From the NCBI GenBank assembly GCA_003170575.1, contig PMZB01000314.1, positions 15,929 to 21,502 on the forward strand: a stretch of DNA of 5,574 nt, read 5' to 3'. The notes under the pieces were generated by a model, which ran no database searches, had not been told where the DNA came from, and saw only the letters and a list, made by a program, of their open reading frames with translations. Every line of letters begins with the position of its first letter. Within the stretch, counting starts at the first letter, position 1. A program made the position numbers and the translations under genes. Below, piece by piece: positions 1 through 5,574 of this stretch. The stretch comes from Chlamydiia bacterium. GTDB lineage: Bacteria > Chlamydiota > Chlamydiia > Chlamydiales > FEN-1388.

Positions 1-52
1 TTCAATAAATCAAAAAATGATTATTTATGCAAGTAAATTCTTTAGATTTGAA
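1..52. other. AT-rich non-coding flank downstream of miaA
   Basis: These 52 bases follow the miaA stop and are far richer in A and T than the coding DNA. They hold an imperfect inverted repeat (arms 4-12 and 18-26, five continuous pairs, A5 loop on the plus strand), but it has no G/C-rich stem and no T-tract, so I do not call a terminator. The operon may end here or just beyond the window. Confidence 0.5.
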
Positions 53-1102
53 TTATTTTGTTGGCTCAGGCAGCCAAGGAGTGGGACTTGAGTAATCATC
101 AGCGATAAATTCGGCAAGAGCATCTGGATCATGCTCGGTGAGATTGACCCAGCGGAACACGTGCTCTTTGCGAAACCAGGTGAACTGCCGTTTGGCAAGG
201 TGGCGGGAGGCTTGGATAAACCTCTCTAAGAACTGCATATAGTCTTCAAGGGTTTTTGCAGTATCAAGATATTGAAGTGCTTGGGCGTAGCCTATTGAAT
301 GGCAGGCAGTGCGGTTTTGCCGCAAGCCCGCGCGGTCGAGGGCAATGACCTCATTTAAAAACCCCTGCTCCACCATCTGTTTGCACCGCTCTTCCAATCG
401 TTTGTAAAGCACTTCCCGAGGCAGATGCAAAAACCAACAGCGGAAATCATACTGGGGAAGAATCCGACGTGTTTTCCAGGAAAAATCAGAAACCTTTTTT
501 CCAGAAAGCTCGATGATCTCTATCGCACGAATCACCTTGTGCCGGTCCTGTGGAGTAATCGTGGAGGCATATTCAGGATCAAACGCCTCAAGTTTTGCAT
601 ATAAAAGATCCGGCCCAAGCCGCTCCGCTTCTTTTTCTAAGCGTTTACGTACATCGGGATCAGAGGGAGGCCCAGCGGGCGGCCCGTACAGAAGGCTATG
701 GATGTAAAAACCCGTTCCACCCACAACGATCGGCACTTTGCCTCGTGCCAAGATGTCATCCAGAGCAGCACACGCTTCTTTACAATAATCGCTCACATTA
801 AAGGGCTCGCTTATATCCCGTATATCGATAAGATGATGCGGTATCTCATCACGAATAGCTCGGGACACCTTGGCTGTGCCTATATCCATCCCACGATATA
901 CTTGCATGGAATCAGCAGAAATTATTTCTCCAGAAAGAAGTCTAGCGAGCTCGAGCGAAAGGTCTGTTTTTCCAACCGCTGTTGGCCCTGCAAGAACAAT
1001 GACACGCCGCCCTCTGGACGTGAAAAGAGAAACAAGCTGTTCCTGAATCTGAAGCGCAACATGGTGCTCTACTTTTTTGAGGATGTCTGAAGCTATTGTC
1101 AT
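53..1102 (-). CDS. miaA: MiaA, tRNA dimethylallyl (isopentenyl) transferase
   Basis: MiaA transfers the dimethylallyl group of DMAPP to N6 of A37 in tRNAs that read codons beginning with U; MiaB usually then methylthiolates it. The 349-residue cytoplasmic protein shows the P-loop LAGPTAVGKTDLS (37-49), ISADSMQVYRGMDIGTAK (61-78, with the catalytic Asp equivalent to E. coli Asp42), PHHLID (88-93), VVGGTGFY (126-133), DRHKVIRAIEI (186-196) and KRQFTWFRK (304-312). It is about 20 residues longer at the N-terminus than E. coli MiaA. That start is forced: no other in-frame ATG, GTG or TTG precedes the P-loop, and ATG 1102 has a Shine-Dalgarno and overlaps the cutA stop (ATGA). The normally Arg-rich R-x-x-G-Y-R segment reads HSIGYA (268-273), so two conserved positions are replaced. 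The gene ends with TAA at 53 and is the last of the operon visible here. Confidence 0.97.
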   Translation of the reverse strand: MTIASDILKKVEHHVALQIQEQLVSLFTSRGRRVIVLAGPTAVGKTDLSLELARLLSGEIISADSMQVYRGMDIGTAKVSRAIRDEIPHHLIDIRDISEPFNVSDYCKEACAALDDILARGKVPIVVGGTGFYIHSLLYGPPAGPPSDPDVRKRLEKEAERLGPDLLYAKLEAFDPEYASTITPQDRHKVIRAIEIIELSGKKVSDFSWKTRRILPQYDFRCWFLHLPREVLYKRLEERCKQMVEQGFLNEVIALDRAGLRQNRTACHSIGYAQALQYLDTAKTLEDYMQFLERFIQASRHLAKRQFTWFRKEHVFRWVNLTEHDPDALAEFIADDYSSPTPWLPEPTK

Positions 1103-1422
1103 ACCTTCCTGACCGATGTTTCAACAAAACGAAAATAAGACTGAGAAAGACACTCAGGAGAAAAAAGAAGGAGCTCCGGAACTTCATAGGAATGATTTTT
1201 TTCAAGAAAGGCAAGCAATGCCGGCACTCCCGATCGAAGCGTTTTCATGCGAAGAAGAACCTCTGAAGCTTCCTCCAGCTTGCCTTTCCATGTATAAATG
1301 GAGTGAAGCCCAGGAACAATCTGACAGCATGCTGCCAGTCGCTCAGTAATAATCGTAGTAGCAATCTTCTTTGCCTCTTCAAGTGTGTGAAAAGTTGTTT
1401 CAACAACTACAACATCTGTCAT
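1099..1422 (-). CDS. cutA: CutA family protein (divalent ion tolerance, trimeric)
   Basis: CutA1 proteins are small, very stable cytoplasmic trimers with a ferredoxin-like fold. They were named for copper and divalent cation tolerance in E. coli, but their real function is unsettled. The product has 107 residues, normal for the family, and shows the signature from ERLAACCQIVPG (27-38) through SIYTWKGKLEEASEVLLRMKT (41-61), plus HSYEVPELL (77-85) near the C-terminus. I chose ATG 1422 over the in-frame GTG 1443 because it has a good Shine-Dalgarno, makes an ATGA overlap with the ftsQ stop, and places the protein start at the usual distance from the first beta strand. The last codons (V-R-K-V) also encode the Shine-Dalgarno of miaA, and the TGA stop overlaps the miaA ATG. 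Nothing in the protein ties it to peptidoglycan or division; co-transcription is the only visible link. Confidence 0.94.
   Translation of the reverse strand: MTDVVVVETTFHTLEEAKKIATTIITERLAACCQIVPGLHSIYTWKGKLEEASEVLLRMKTLRSGVPALLAFLEKNHSYEVPELLLFSPECLSQSYFRFVETSVRKV
1104..1110 (-). promoter_or_regulatory. Shine-Dalgarno of miaA
   Basis: The minus strand reads AGGAAGG one base before the ATG at 1102, with the AGGA part 4 bases away. It sits within the final codons of cutA and supports initiation at 1102. Confidence 0.6.
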
Positions 1423-2249
1423 TTTCTTCCTTCCATCGAGCACAAGACAACCGAAGGGAACCTCATGTCTACAATCCCCGAATGAAACTCAGAACTACAT
1501 ATATAGGCAATTACTTTTTGCAATTTTTTCAACGAAAGAGAGCGAGCATTGCAGCGGACATAAAGATATTCTCCGCCCTTGGAAAGCTCTGGCGAGAAGG
1601 TGAGGACGATTTCTCTGCGAAAAATATTAAGGTGGTTTCGTTTTGACAGGTCAATGCTTTCAAGTATGAGCTTATATTTTGATGCAAAAGCAGTAAGGAC
1701 AGGCACCATGCGAAGTGCAAGGGTAAGATCTTTGGAAAGAGCGGCTTCTTTTTGCAGCTCTTCTAACGTTGAAGACTGGGGAAAATCGAAAACTACTGTA
1801 GGCAGCTTTTTCGGCGCAAAATAAGGAAGTAAGAAAAAGAGCGTTCCTGTCTTATCTAAAACAACATTTCGAAACCCGCTTAAATGTGCTATGGGAGTTC
1901 TTAACGTATACTCCACTCCCAATGTTCCAGGAAGGAGCCTCCACACACGCGCATTGGAAAAGGCTGGGCATGTGTGTATTTTTGCCACAAGCTCTGCAGG
2001 CTGAAGGGAAAAAAGGGGCATTCCGTCCTTGATCTCCAAAAGAGAAGAGAGAAGAGAAAGCGGCGCTTTATCCACACTTTTGGATCGAGCGGCAATCCTA
2101 TGAAGAAGAAGCCTCTCATCTTGCTCACGAGTGCGTTGCTGTACTTTTTGCCAGGCCCAAGCAGAAAAAAAAGCACCCCAAAAAAGAGCAGAGATGAAAA
2201 AGACCTTCAAAAACGCTGAAAATAAAGATGTTTCCTTTTCGTTTTTCAC
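1419..2249 (-). CDS. ftsQ: FtsQ/DivIB-type division protein, bitopic, POTRA domain
   Basis: FtsQ is a single-pass inner-membrane divisome protein that links early and late components, mainly through FtsB and FtsL. From the chosen start the protein has 276 residues: a short charged cytoplasmic segment, one hydrophobic helix at about 13-33 (phenylalanine/tryptophan-rich), a periplasmic POTRA-like domain at about 62-122 with the FtsQ-like RLLPGTLGVEYTLRTPIAHL run, and a beta domain containing LDKTGTLF (131-138) and ending in VDMRFPSVVL (260-269), the counterpart of the family's ID-RY-NG motif. Position directly after ddl is that of ftsQ in classical dcw clusters. Two GTG starts are possible. GTG 2249 gives a 4-base GTGA overlap with the murC-ddl stop, like every other junction here; GTG 2258 would add three residues and a 13-base overlap. 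Neither has a clear Shine-Dalgarno, so translation probably depends on coupling. Sequence divergence is high; the call rests on architecture, motifs and context together. Confidence 0.85.
   Translation of the reverse strand: MKNEKETSLFSAFLKVFFISALFWGAFFSAWAWQKVQQRTREQDERLLLHRIAARSKSVDKAPLSLLSSLLEIKDGMPLFSLQPAELVAKIHTCPAFSNARVWRLLPGTLGVEYTLRTPIAHLSGFRNVVLDKTGTLFFLLPYFAPKKLPTVVFDFPQSSTLEELQKEAALSKDLTLALRMVPVLTAFASKYKLILESIDLSKRNHLNIFRREIVLTFSPELSKGGEYLYVRCNARSLSLKKLQKVIAYICSSEFHSGIVDMRFPSVVLCSMEGRK
1426..1432 (-). promoter_or_regulatory. Shine-Dalgarno that fixes the cutA start
   Basis: The minus strand reads GGAAGGAAGAAA directly before the ATG at 1422. Its AGGA core (1428-1431) lies 5 bases from that ATG. 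It also lies inside the extra sequence that would be translated from the in-frame GTG at 1443, so it favours the shorter cutA product. Confidence 0.7.
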
Positions 2250-4684
2250 ATCACACACAATGTTTCAAGCTTTTTACCAAGCTGGCAAGCAACTGAAGTG
2301 CTCCTGCGATTTTTGCGGAATCTGGAAAAAGCAACAATCACTAACCTGTTCACAAGTTCTTGGTAGGAGATCCCTTGAGCCTTCCACACGGATGGGTAGG
2401 TATTGTTTTTGGTAAAGCCTGGAAATGGATTTACTTCGTTTAAGTACCAATACCCTTTTTCGTCTAAAAAGAAGTCAATCTTTGTTAAGCCGCTGCATCC
2501 CAGGGCAAGGTAAATTTTCTTGGCAAGAGCGCATCCTTCCTCTTCCTTATCAAGAGAGATCTCGGCCTTTGCAAGCACCCTCATGCAATTTTGCCCATAC
2601 TTGGCCTGATAATCATTGAATCTCCCTCCTGTTATAATCTCAGCAGGGGGAGGAACAATCACTTCTTCATTTCCAAAGGCTGCAAACTCCAGCTCTCTTC
2701 CATATAAAGTCTGCTCCACAAGAACCCGCTCATCACAACAAAGCGCCTTGTCAATAGCTTCTCGAAGCTCTTCTTCTTGCAAAACCTTTTCTATGCCCAC
2801 ACTGGACCCAAGATGCACCGGTTTTACAAAGTAAGGAGCGCGCAGCCTTTGAATAGTCTCTTCAAGCAGCTCATAGGACCTTTTTTTCCACTCACGCTTA
2901 TCAATGACCATGTATGGAACAACCCGTATGCCTATAGACTGAGCTATCTGCTTGGTCATCGCCTTATCCATGGCAACAGCTGCCGCACTGAAAGAGCAGC
3001 CCACATAGGGTTTGTGAAGCATTTCGAAAAAGCCTTGGATAGATCCATCTTCTCCAAATTGGCCGTGAAGCACTGGAATAAACAGCTCCATCTCTAAAAT
3101 AGCCTCAAAAAGCTCTTTGGGAAACAAACACTCCTGTCTTTCCTCCGGTTCTTTCTGCTCAATCCCTTGAGTCTTCTTCCAAGCACCATTTTGGGAGAGC
3201 TCAAAAGCGGTTACATCATACAGGTTTCGATCAAGCGCTTCCCAGATAGCTTGTGCAGAGAGCCGGGAAATTTTATTCTCCGAGCTCATTCCCCCGTACA
3301 CAACCCCTACTTTCCATTTTTGTAAAGGATTTACTTTAAGCGCCCTTCCAACATCATCAGCAGCCTTAGTAATATCGCCCGCTCCAAGAAAAAGCGCTAC
3401 ATCATGAGGACGAAGTGTTTTAAGAAGCCCCTCCACCAAACCCTTTCGGGGAATATAGAGCACTTGCGCCCCAGGATGAGCTCTCGAGACGATATCGAAA
3501 ATTTCTTTGGTTGAGATGCCCTCAGGCTGCTCGCCGGATAAATAAAGATCTGTGATAACTACAACTTCAGCCTCTTGAAAACATCCTTCAAGCTCATGGG
3601 CAATATGCCTCATACGGCTGGGTCTGTGCGGTTGGTATATGGCAACGAGCCTTCTTTCCCCAATTGCTTGGCGAATAGCGGAGAGAGTGGCGCGGATTTC
3701 AGTAGGATGATGTGCATAATCATCATATACAAGGCAGCCTGAGCCAGCTTCTTTTTTCTCTAATCGGCGTTTGGTTCCATGGAAGGAGTAAAATGCAGAG
3801 CGAATCGTTGTCTCGCGCATTCCCAGGGAAAGGGCCAGGCCAAATACGGCTGTTGCGTTCAGCACATTATGCCTTCCTAGAAGCTGAATGGCTATATCCT
3901 TGTAAAGAACGCCTTTTACACGCACATCAAATCGAGACCCATCTTCACAAGCACGGATGCTTTCAATTCTGATGTCATTGCGTGGAGAAAATCCATACGA
4001 AAGCCCATTTGGCTGCAGTTTCCAGAGCCTTTCATCATCCCCGCAAAAGATAAGCATATTTGGATCCGGAGCTTTTTGCATAAACTCCTTAAAGGCTGCT
4101 TCCAGATTTTCGATAGACCCAAAGTGAGCAAGGTGATCTGTGTCAATGTTTGTGACAATTGCCCCAATATATGGGTACTTTAAGAATGTTCCATCGCTTT
4201 CATCCGCTTCTGCGACAAAGTACTTTCCCCTGCCATAGCGCGCATTTGTTCCAAAATTGAGCATGATGCCGCCAACAGCAAAAGAGGGGTCGCTGCCTGC
4301 TTCATAAAGAATATGAGAAAGAAGTGCGGTCGTTGTTGTCTTCCCATGGGTTCCTGTCACAGCAAGCACTTCGTAGCCTTCCATAAGCTCTTTTAAAAGG
4401 TCTGATCGATGGAGAATGGGGTATCCCTTTTTTTTTGCTTCCGCAAACTCAGGGTTGTCTTGGGGAATTTCTGAACTTACAATAACTTTTGCTTCACAAA
4501 GGGGAAGGTTCTCCACAGCATGTCCAGCAGTGACTTTTGCACCAAGAGTTTTTAGCCGCTCTGCCATAGCTCCAGCTTTCATATCACTCCCAGAAACCTC
4601 ACAAACCCCTTTTTCCAGCAGGATAGTAGCCAGCCCGCTCATGCCAATGCCTTCTATCCCGATGAAATGTACATTTTTCTTCAT
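2246..4684 (-). CDS. murC-ddl: MurC-Ddl fusion: UDP-MurNAc-L-Ala ligase plus D-Ala-D-Ala ligase
   Basis: This 812-residue cytoplasmic bifunctional enzyme covers two steps of peptidoglycan precursor synthesis. Residues 1 to about 452 are MurC (ATP-dependent addition of L-Ala to UDP-MurNAc): GIEGIGMSG at 9-17, P-loop GTHGKTTTT at 111-119, ADESD 160-164, NIDTDHLAHF 179-188, HNVLNA 272-277, DDYAHHPTE 321-329, QPHRPSR 351-357 and GAGDI 434-438. From about 456 follows an ATP-grasp Ddl, which makes D-Ala-D-Ala: GGMSSE 464-469, HGQFGEDGS 540-548, AMDKAMTK 571-578, KPVHLGSSVG 621-630, AKY 694-696 and LNEVNPFPG 748-756. Both halves are near normal length, joined by only a few residues. Glu469, Ser627, Lys695, Tyr696, Asp737, Glu750 and Asn752 match catalytic or metal-binding residues of E. 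coli DdlB. Lys735 replaces Arg255, Asn761 replaces Ser281, and Glu11 replaces a usual Gly in the MurC nucleotide loop. A basic tail of about 24 residues ends the protein. The fusion is typical of Chlamydiae, where Ddl activity has been shown biochemically. It overlaps murG by ATGA. Confidence 0.97.
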   Translation of the reverse strand: MKKNVHFIGIEGIGMSGLATILLEKGVCEVSGSDMKAGAMAERLKTLGAKVTAGHAVENLPLCEAKVIVSSEIPQDNPEFAEAKKKGYPILHRSDLLKELMEGYEVLAVTGTHGKTTTTALLSHILYEAGSDPSFAVGGIMLNFGTNARYGRGKYFVAEADESDGTFLKYPYIGAIVTNIDTDHLAHFGSIENLEAAFKEFMQKAPDPNMLIFCGDDERLWKLQPNGLSYGFSPRNDIRIESIRACEDGSRFDVRVKGVLYKDIAIQLLGRHNVLNATAVFGLALSLGMRETTIRSAFYSFHGTKRRLEKKEAGSGCLVYDDYAHHPTEIRATLSAIRQAIGERRLVAIYQPHRPSRMRHIAHELEGCFQEAEVVVITDLYLSGEQPEGISTKEIFDIVSRAHPGAQVLYIPRKGLVEGLLKTLRPHDVALFLGAGDITKAADDVGRALKVNPLQKWKVGVVYGGMSSENKISRLSAQAIWEALDRNLYDVTAFELSQNGAWKKTQGIEQKEPEERQECLFPKELFEAILEMELFIPVLHGQFGEDGSIQGFFEMLHKPYVGCSFSAAAVAMDKAMTKQIAQSIGIRVVPYMVIDKREWKKRSYELLEETIQRLRAPYFVKPVHLGSSVGIEKVLQEEELREAIDKALCCDERVLVEQTLYGRELEFAAFGNEEVIVPPPAEIITGGRFNDYQAKYGQNCMRVLAKAEISLDKEEEGCALAKKIYLALGCSGLTKIDFFLDEKGYWYLNEVNPFPGFTKNNTYPSVWKAQGISYQELVNRLVIVAFSRFRKNRRSTSVACQLGKKLETLCVM

Positions 4685-5574
4685 ATAGGCTCCTTGTGAA
4701 GGGTTTTTAGGATCATCGTGACAAAATCGCCTCTTTTTCTTGGAGGAGGAGAAATTTTGTGCTGCATTAGCAACCAGTGAGCTAGATGCGAGAAAACAGC
4801 ATCCGGTGAGGCTTCCTTCTCATCGATCACGGACGCTTTGCCCCGAAAAGAGGCGGAAAGAGCATTTTTCTTTTGATGATCATCTGTTGCTTGCGGATAA
4901 GGAATATAGATAGCTGGCTTTTGGAACGCTTCAATCTCAGCTATTGCTGATGCCCCAGATCGAGAGATCACTACATCTGCTGCAGCAAGGGCATTTTCCA
5001 TACGCTGTTCAAATGCCATAACTTTAGCTAACACCCCTAAATCCTTGTATTTTTGCGAAAGAAGTGCTACCTCCTCCTTGTTTCCTGCAAGATGAATCAC
5101 TGAAAGGCGCCTTTCTTCAGAAAAACGAGAAAGAACTTTAGGCATGAGCTTATTTAATGCCTTAGCCCCCTGAGATCCTCCCATAACAAGGATCGTGGGG
5201 ATCTGAGAGGGAAGTCCAAAATAATTTTTTGCGTTCTCCGTAGAAGGAGGCTCTCTTAAATGCCTCCTCAAAATAGGCTCAACTGGATATGTTTTCCCAT
5301 GAAGTTTGGAAAAAGCTTCTTCAAATGGACACGCAGTCCACTCAGCCGAAGAAGAAAACAGCCTGATAACCCGTCCTGGAACTGCATTTGCTTCATAAAG
5401 CACAAAAGGTATTTTTTTTAAATATGCAGCAAGGATAACTGGCAGGGCATGATAGCTTCCAAAGCCAACCACAAGATCAATATTTTTTAGGAGTGGCAGA
5501 GAGGCAAAAAAACCTTTCGTGTTACGACTTATAAAGCGCAAAATACTAAATGGCGAAAGGGAAAGTGGGGAAGC
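4681..5574 (-). CDS. murG: MurG, lipid II-forming UDP-GlcNAc transferase (5' end outside window)
   Basis: MurG is the peripheral inner-membrane glycosyltransferase that adds GlcNAc from UDP-GlcNAc to lipid I, giving lipid II. The window holds the last 297 codons. The frame is open to the window edge, so the TTG at 5541 is not the start; about 60-70 residues, including the N-terminal GGTGGH lipid-acceptor loop, lie outside. Visible landmarks (numbered from the window edge) are GFGSYHALP at 37-45, the interdomain GGSQGAKALN at 132-141, ISRSGA at 203-208, and ATDDHQKKNA at 229-238, whose Gln and Asn match the UDP-GlcNAc-binding Gln/Asn of E. coli MurG. The usual HEQN of the N-terminal domain reads YEAN (60-63). 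The gene ends in a TGA that overlaps the ATG of murC-ddl (ATGA). Family assignment is secure; the chlamydial look of FGSYH is from memory. Confidence 0.96.
   Translation of the reverse strand, partial: ASPLSLSPFSILRFISRNTKGFFASLPLLKNIDLVVGFGSYHALPVILAAYLKKIPFVLYEANAVPGRVIRLFSSSAEWTACPFEEAFSKLHGKTYPVEPILRRHLREPPSTENAKNYFGLPSQIPTILVMGGSQGAKALNKLMPKVLSRFSEERRLSVIHLAGNKEEVALLSQKYKDLGVLAKVMAFEQRMENALAAADVVISRSGASAIAEIEAFQKPAIYIPYPQATDDHQKKNALSASFRGKASVIDEKEASPDAVFSHLAHWLLMQHKISPPPRKRGDFVTMILKTLHKEPI
4690..4695 (-). promoter_or_regulatory. Shine-Dalgarno of murC-ddl
   Basis: On the minus strand an AAGGAG lies 5 bases before the ATG at 4684, inside the 3' end of murG. It is the best ribosome binding site in the window and supports the ATG at 4684 as the murC-ddl start. 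Confidence 0.8.

Noticed and set aside
4..26. Inverted repeat downstream of miaA as an intrinsic terminator
   Set aside because: Only five continuous pairs, almost all A-T, with mismatches and no T-tract after it on the minus strand.
513..1090. Plus-strand reading frames of 64-130 codons opposite miaA
   Set aside because: They lie wholly antisense to a protein with full family motifs, have no recognisable domains, and their compositions look like noise.
942..1214. Minus-strand 90-codon frame spanning the cutA/miaA junction
   Set aside because: It overlaps two well-supported genes in another frame. Its hydrophobic start is a by-product of A/T-rich codons.
1441..1443. GTG at 1443 as the cutA start
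   Set aside because: It would add seven residues that include the Shine-Dalgarno of the better-placed ATG at 1422, which also overlaps the ftsQ stop by four bases.
1901..2176. Minus-strand alternative frame of 91 codons inside ftsQ
   Set aside because: It is an out-of-frame shadow; the ftsQ frame carries the transmembrane helix, POTRA-like motif and conserved C-terminal motif, so no frameshift needs to be invoked.
4652..4654. Glu11 in the MurC GIEGIGMSG loop as an inactivating change
   Set aside because: The usual Gly at this site is not invariant; from memory some streptococcal MurC proteins carry Lys there, so Glu is probably tolerated. All other MurC motifs are intact.
5539..5541. TTG at 5541 as the murG start
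   Set aside because: The frame stays open upstream to the window edge, and a protein starting there would lack most of the N-terminal Rossmann domain, including the GGTGGH loop essential in MurG.
1..5574. A novel defence, mobile or secondary-metabolite system
   Set aside because: All but 52 bases are accounted for by five conserved housekeeping genes; there are no transposase, integrase, repeat-array or toxin-antitoxin signatures.

Overview
The window is a single, tightly packed operon read entirely on the minus strand. From high to low coordinates the order is murG (5' end beyond the window edge), a murC-ddl fusion, ftsQ, cutA and miaA, followed by 52 bases of AT-rich non-coding sequence. 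There are no RNA genes, mobile elements, CRISPR arrays or internal promoters that I can support. Plus-strand reading frames are all shadows of these genes.

The organism is most likely a member of the Chlamydiae, probably an environmental (Parachlamydia/Waddlia/Simkania-like) lineage rather than Chlamydia itself. The main reason is the single polypeptide carrying UDP-MurNAc:L-alanine ligase (MurC) followed by D-alanine:D-alanine ligase (Ddl), a well-known chlamydial fusion. The FGSYHALP segment in MurG and the MiaA sequence also look chlamydial to me from memory. I cannot name a genus.

The layout is the distal half of the classical division and cell wall (dcw) cluster. E. coli has murG-murC-ddlB-ftsQ-ftsA-ftsZ. 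Here murG-murC/ddl-ftsQ keeps that order, but cutA and miaA stand where ftsA and ftsZ would be, which fits the known absence of FtsZ in Chlamydiae. MurC adds L-Ala to UDP-MurNAc, Ddl makes the D-Ala-D-Ala used by MurF, MurG turns lipid I into lipid II, and FtsQ is the membrane-anchored divisome scaffold. CutA and MiaA (tRNA A37 prenylation) have no obvious mechanistic tie to peptidoglycan and are probably passengers sharing expression.

All four gene junctions can be read as 4-base NTGA stop/start overlaps (4681-4684, 2246-2249, 1419-1422, 1099-1102), so the operon looks translationally coupled throughout. I found no undescribed system. The points worth checking are substitutions at normally conserved active-site positions in Ddl, MiaA and MurG, a basic tail on the fusion protein, the missing ribosome binding site of ftsQ, and an A9 slippery tract in murC.
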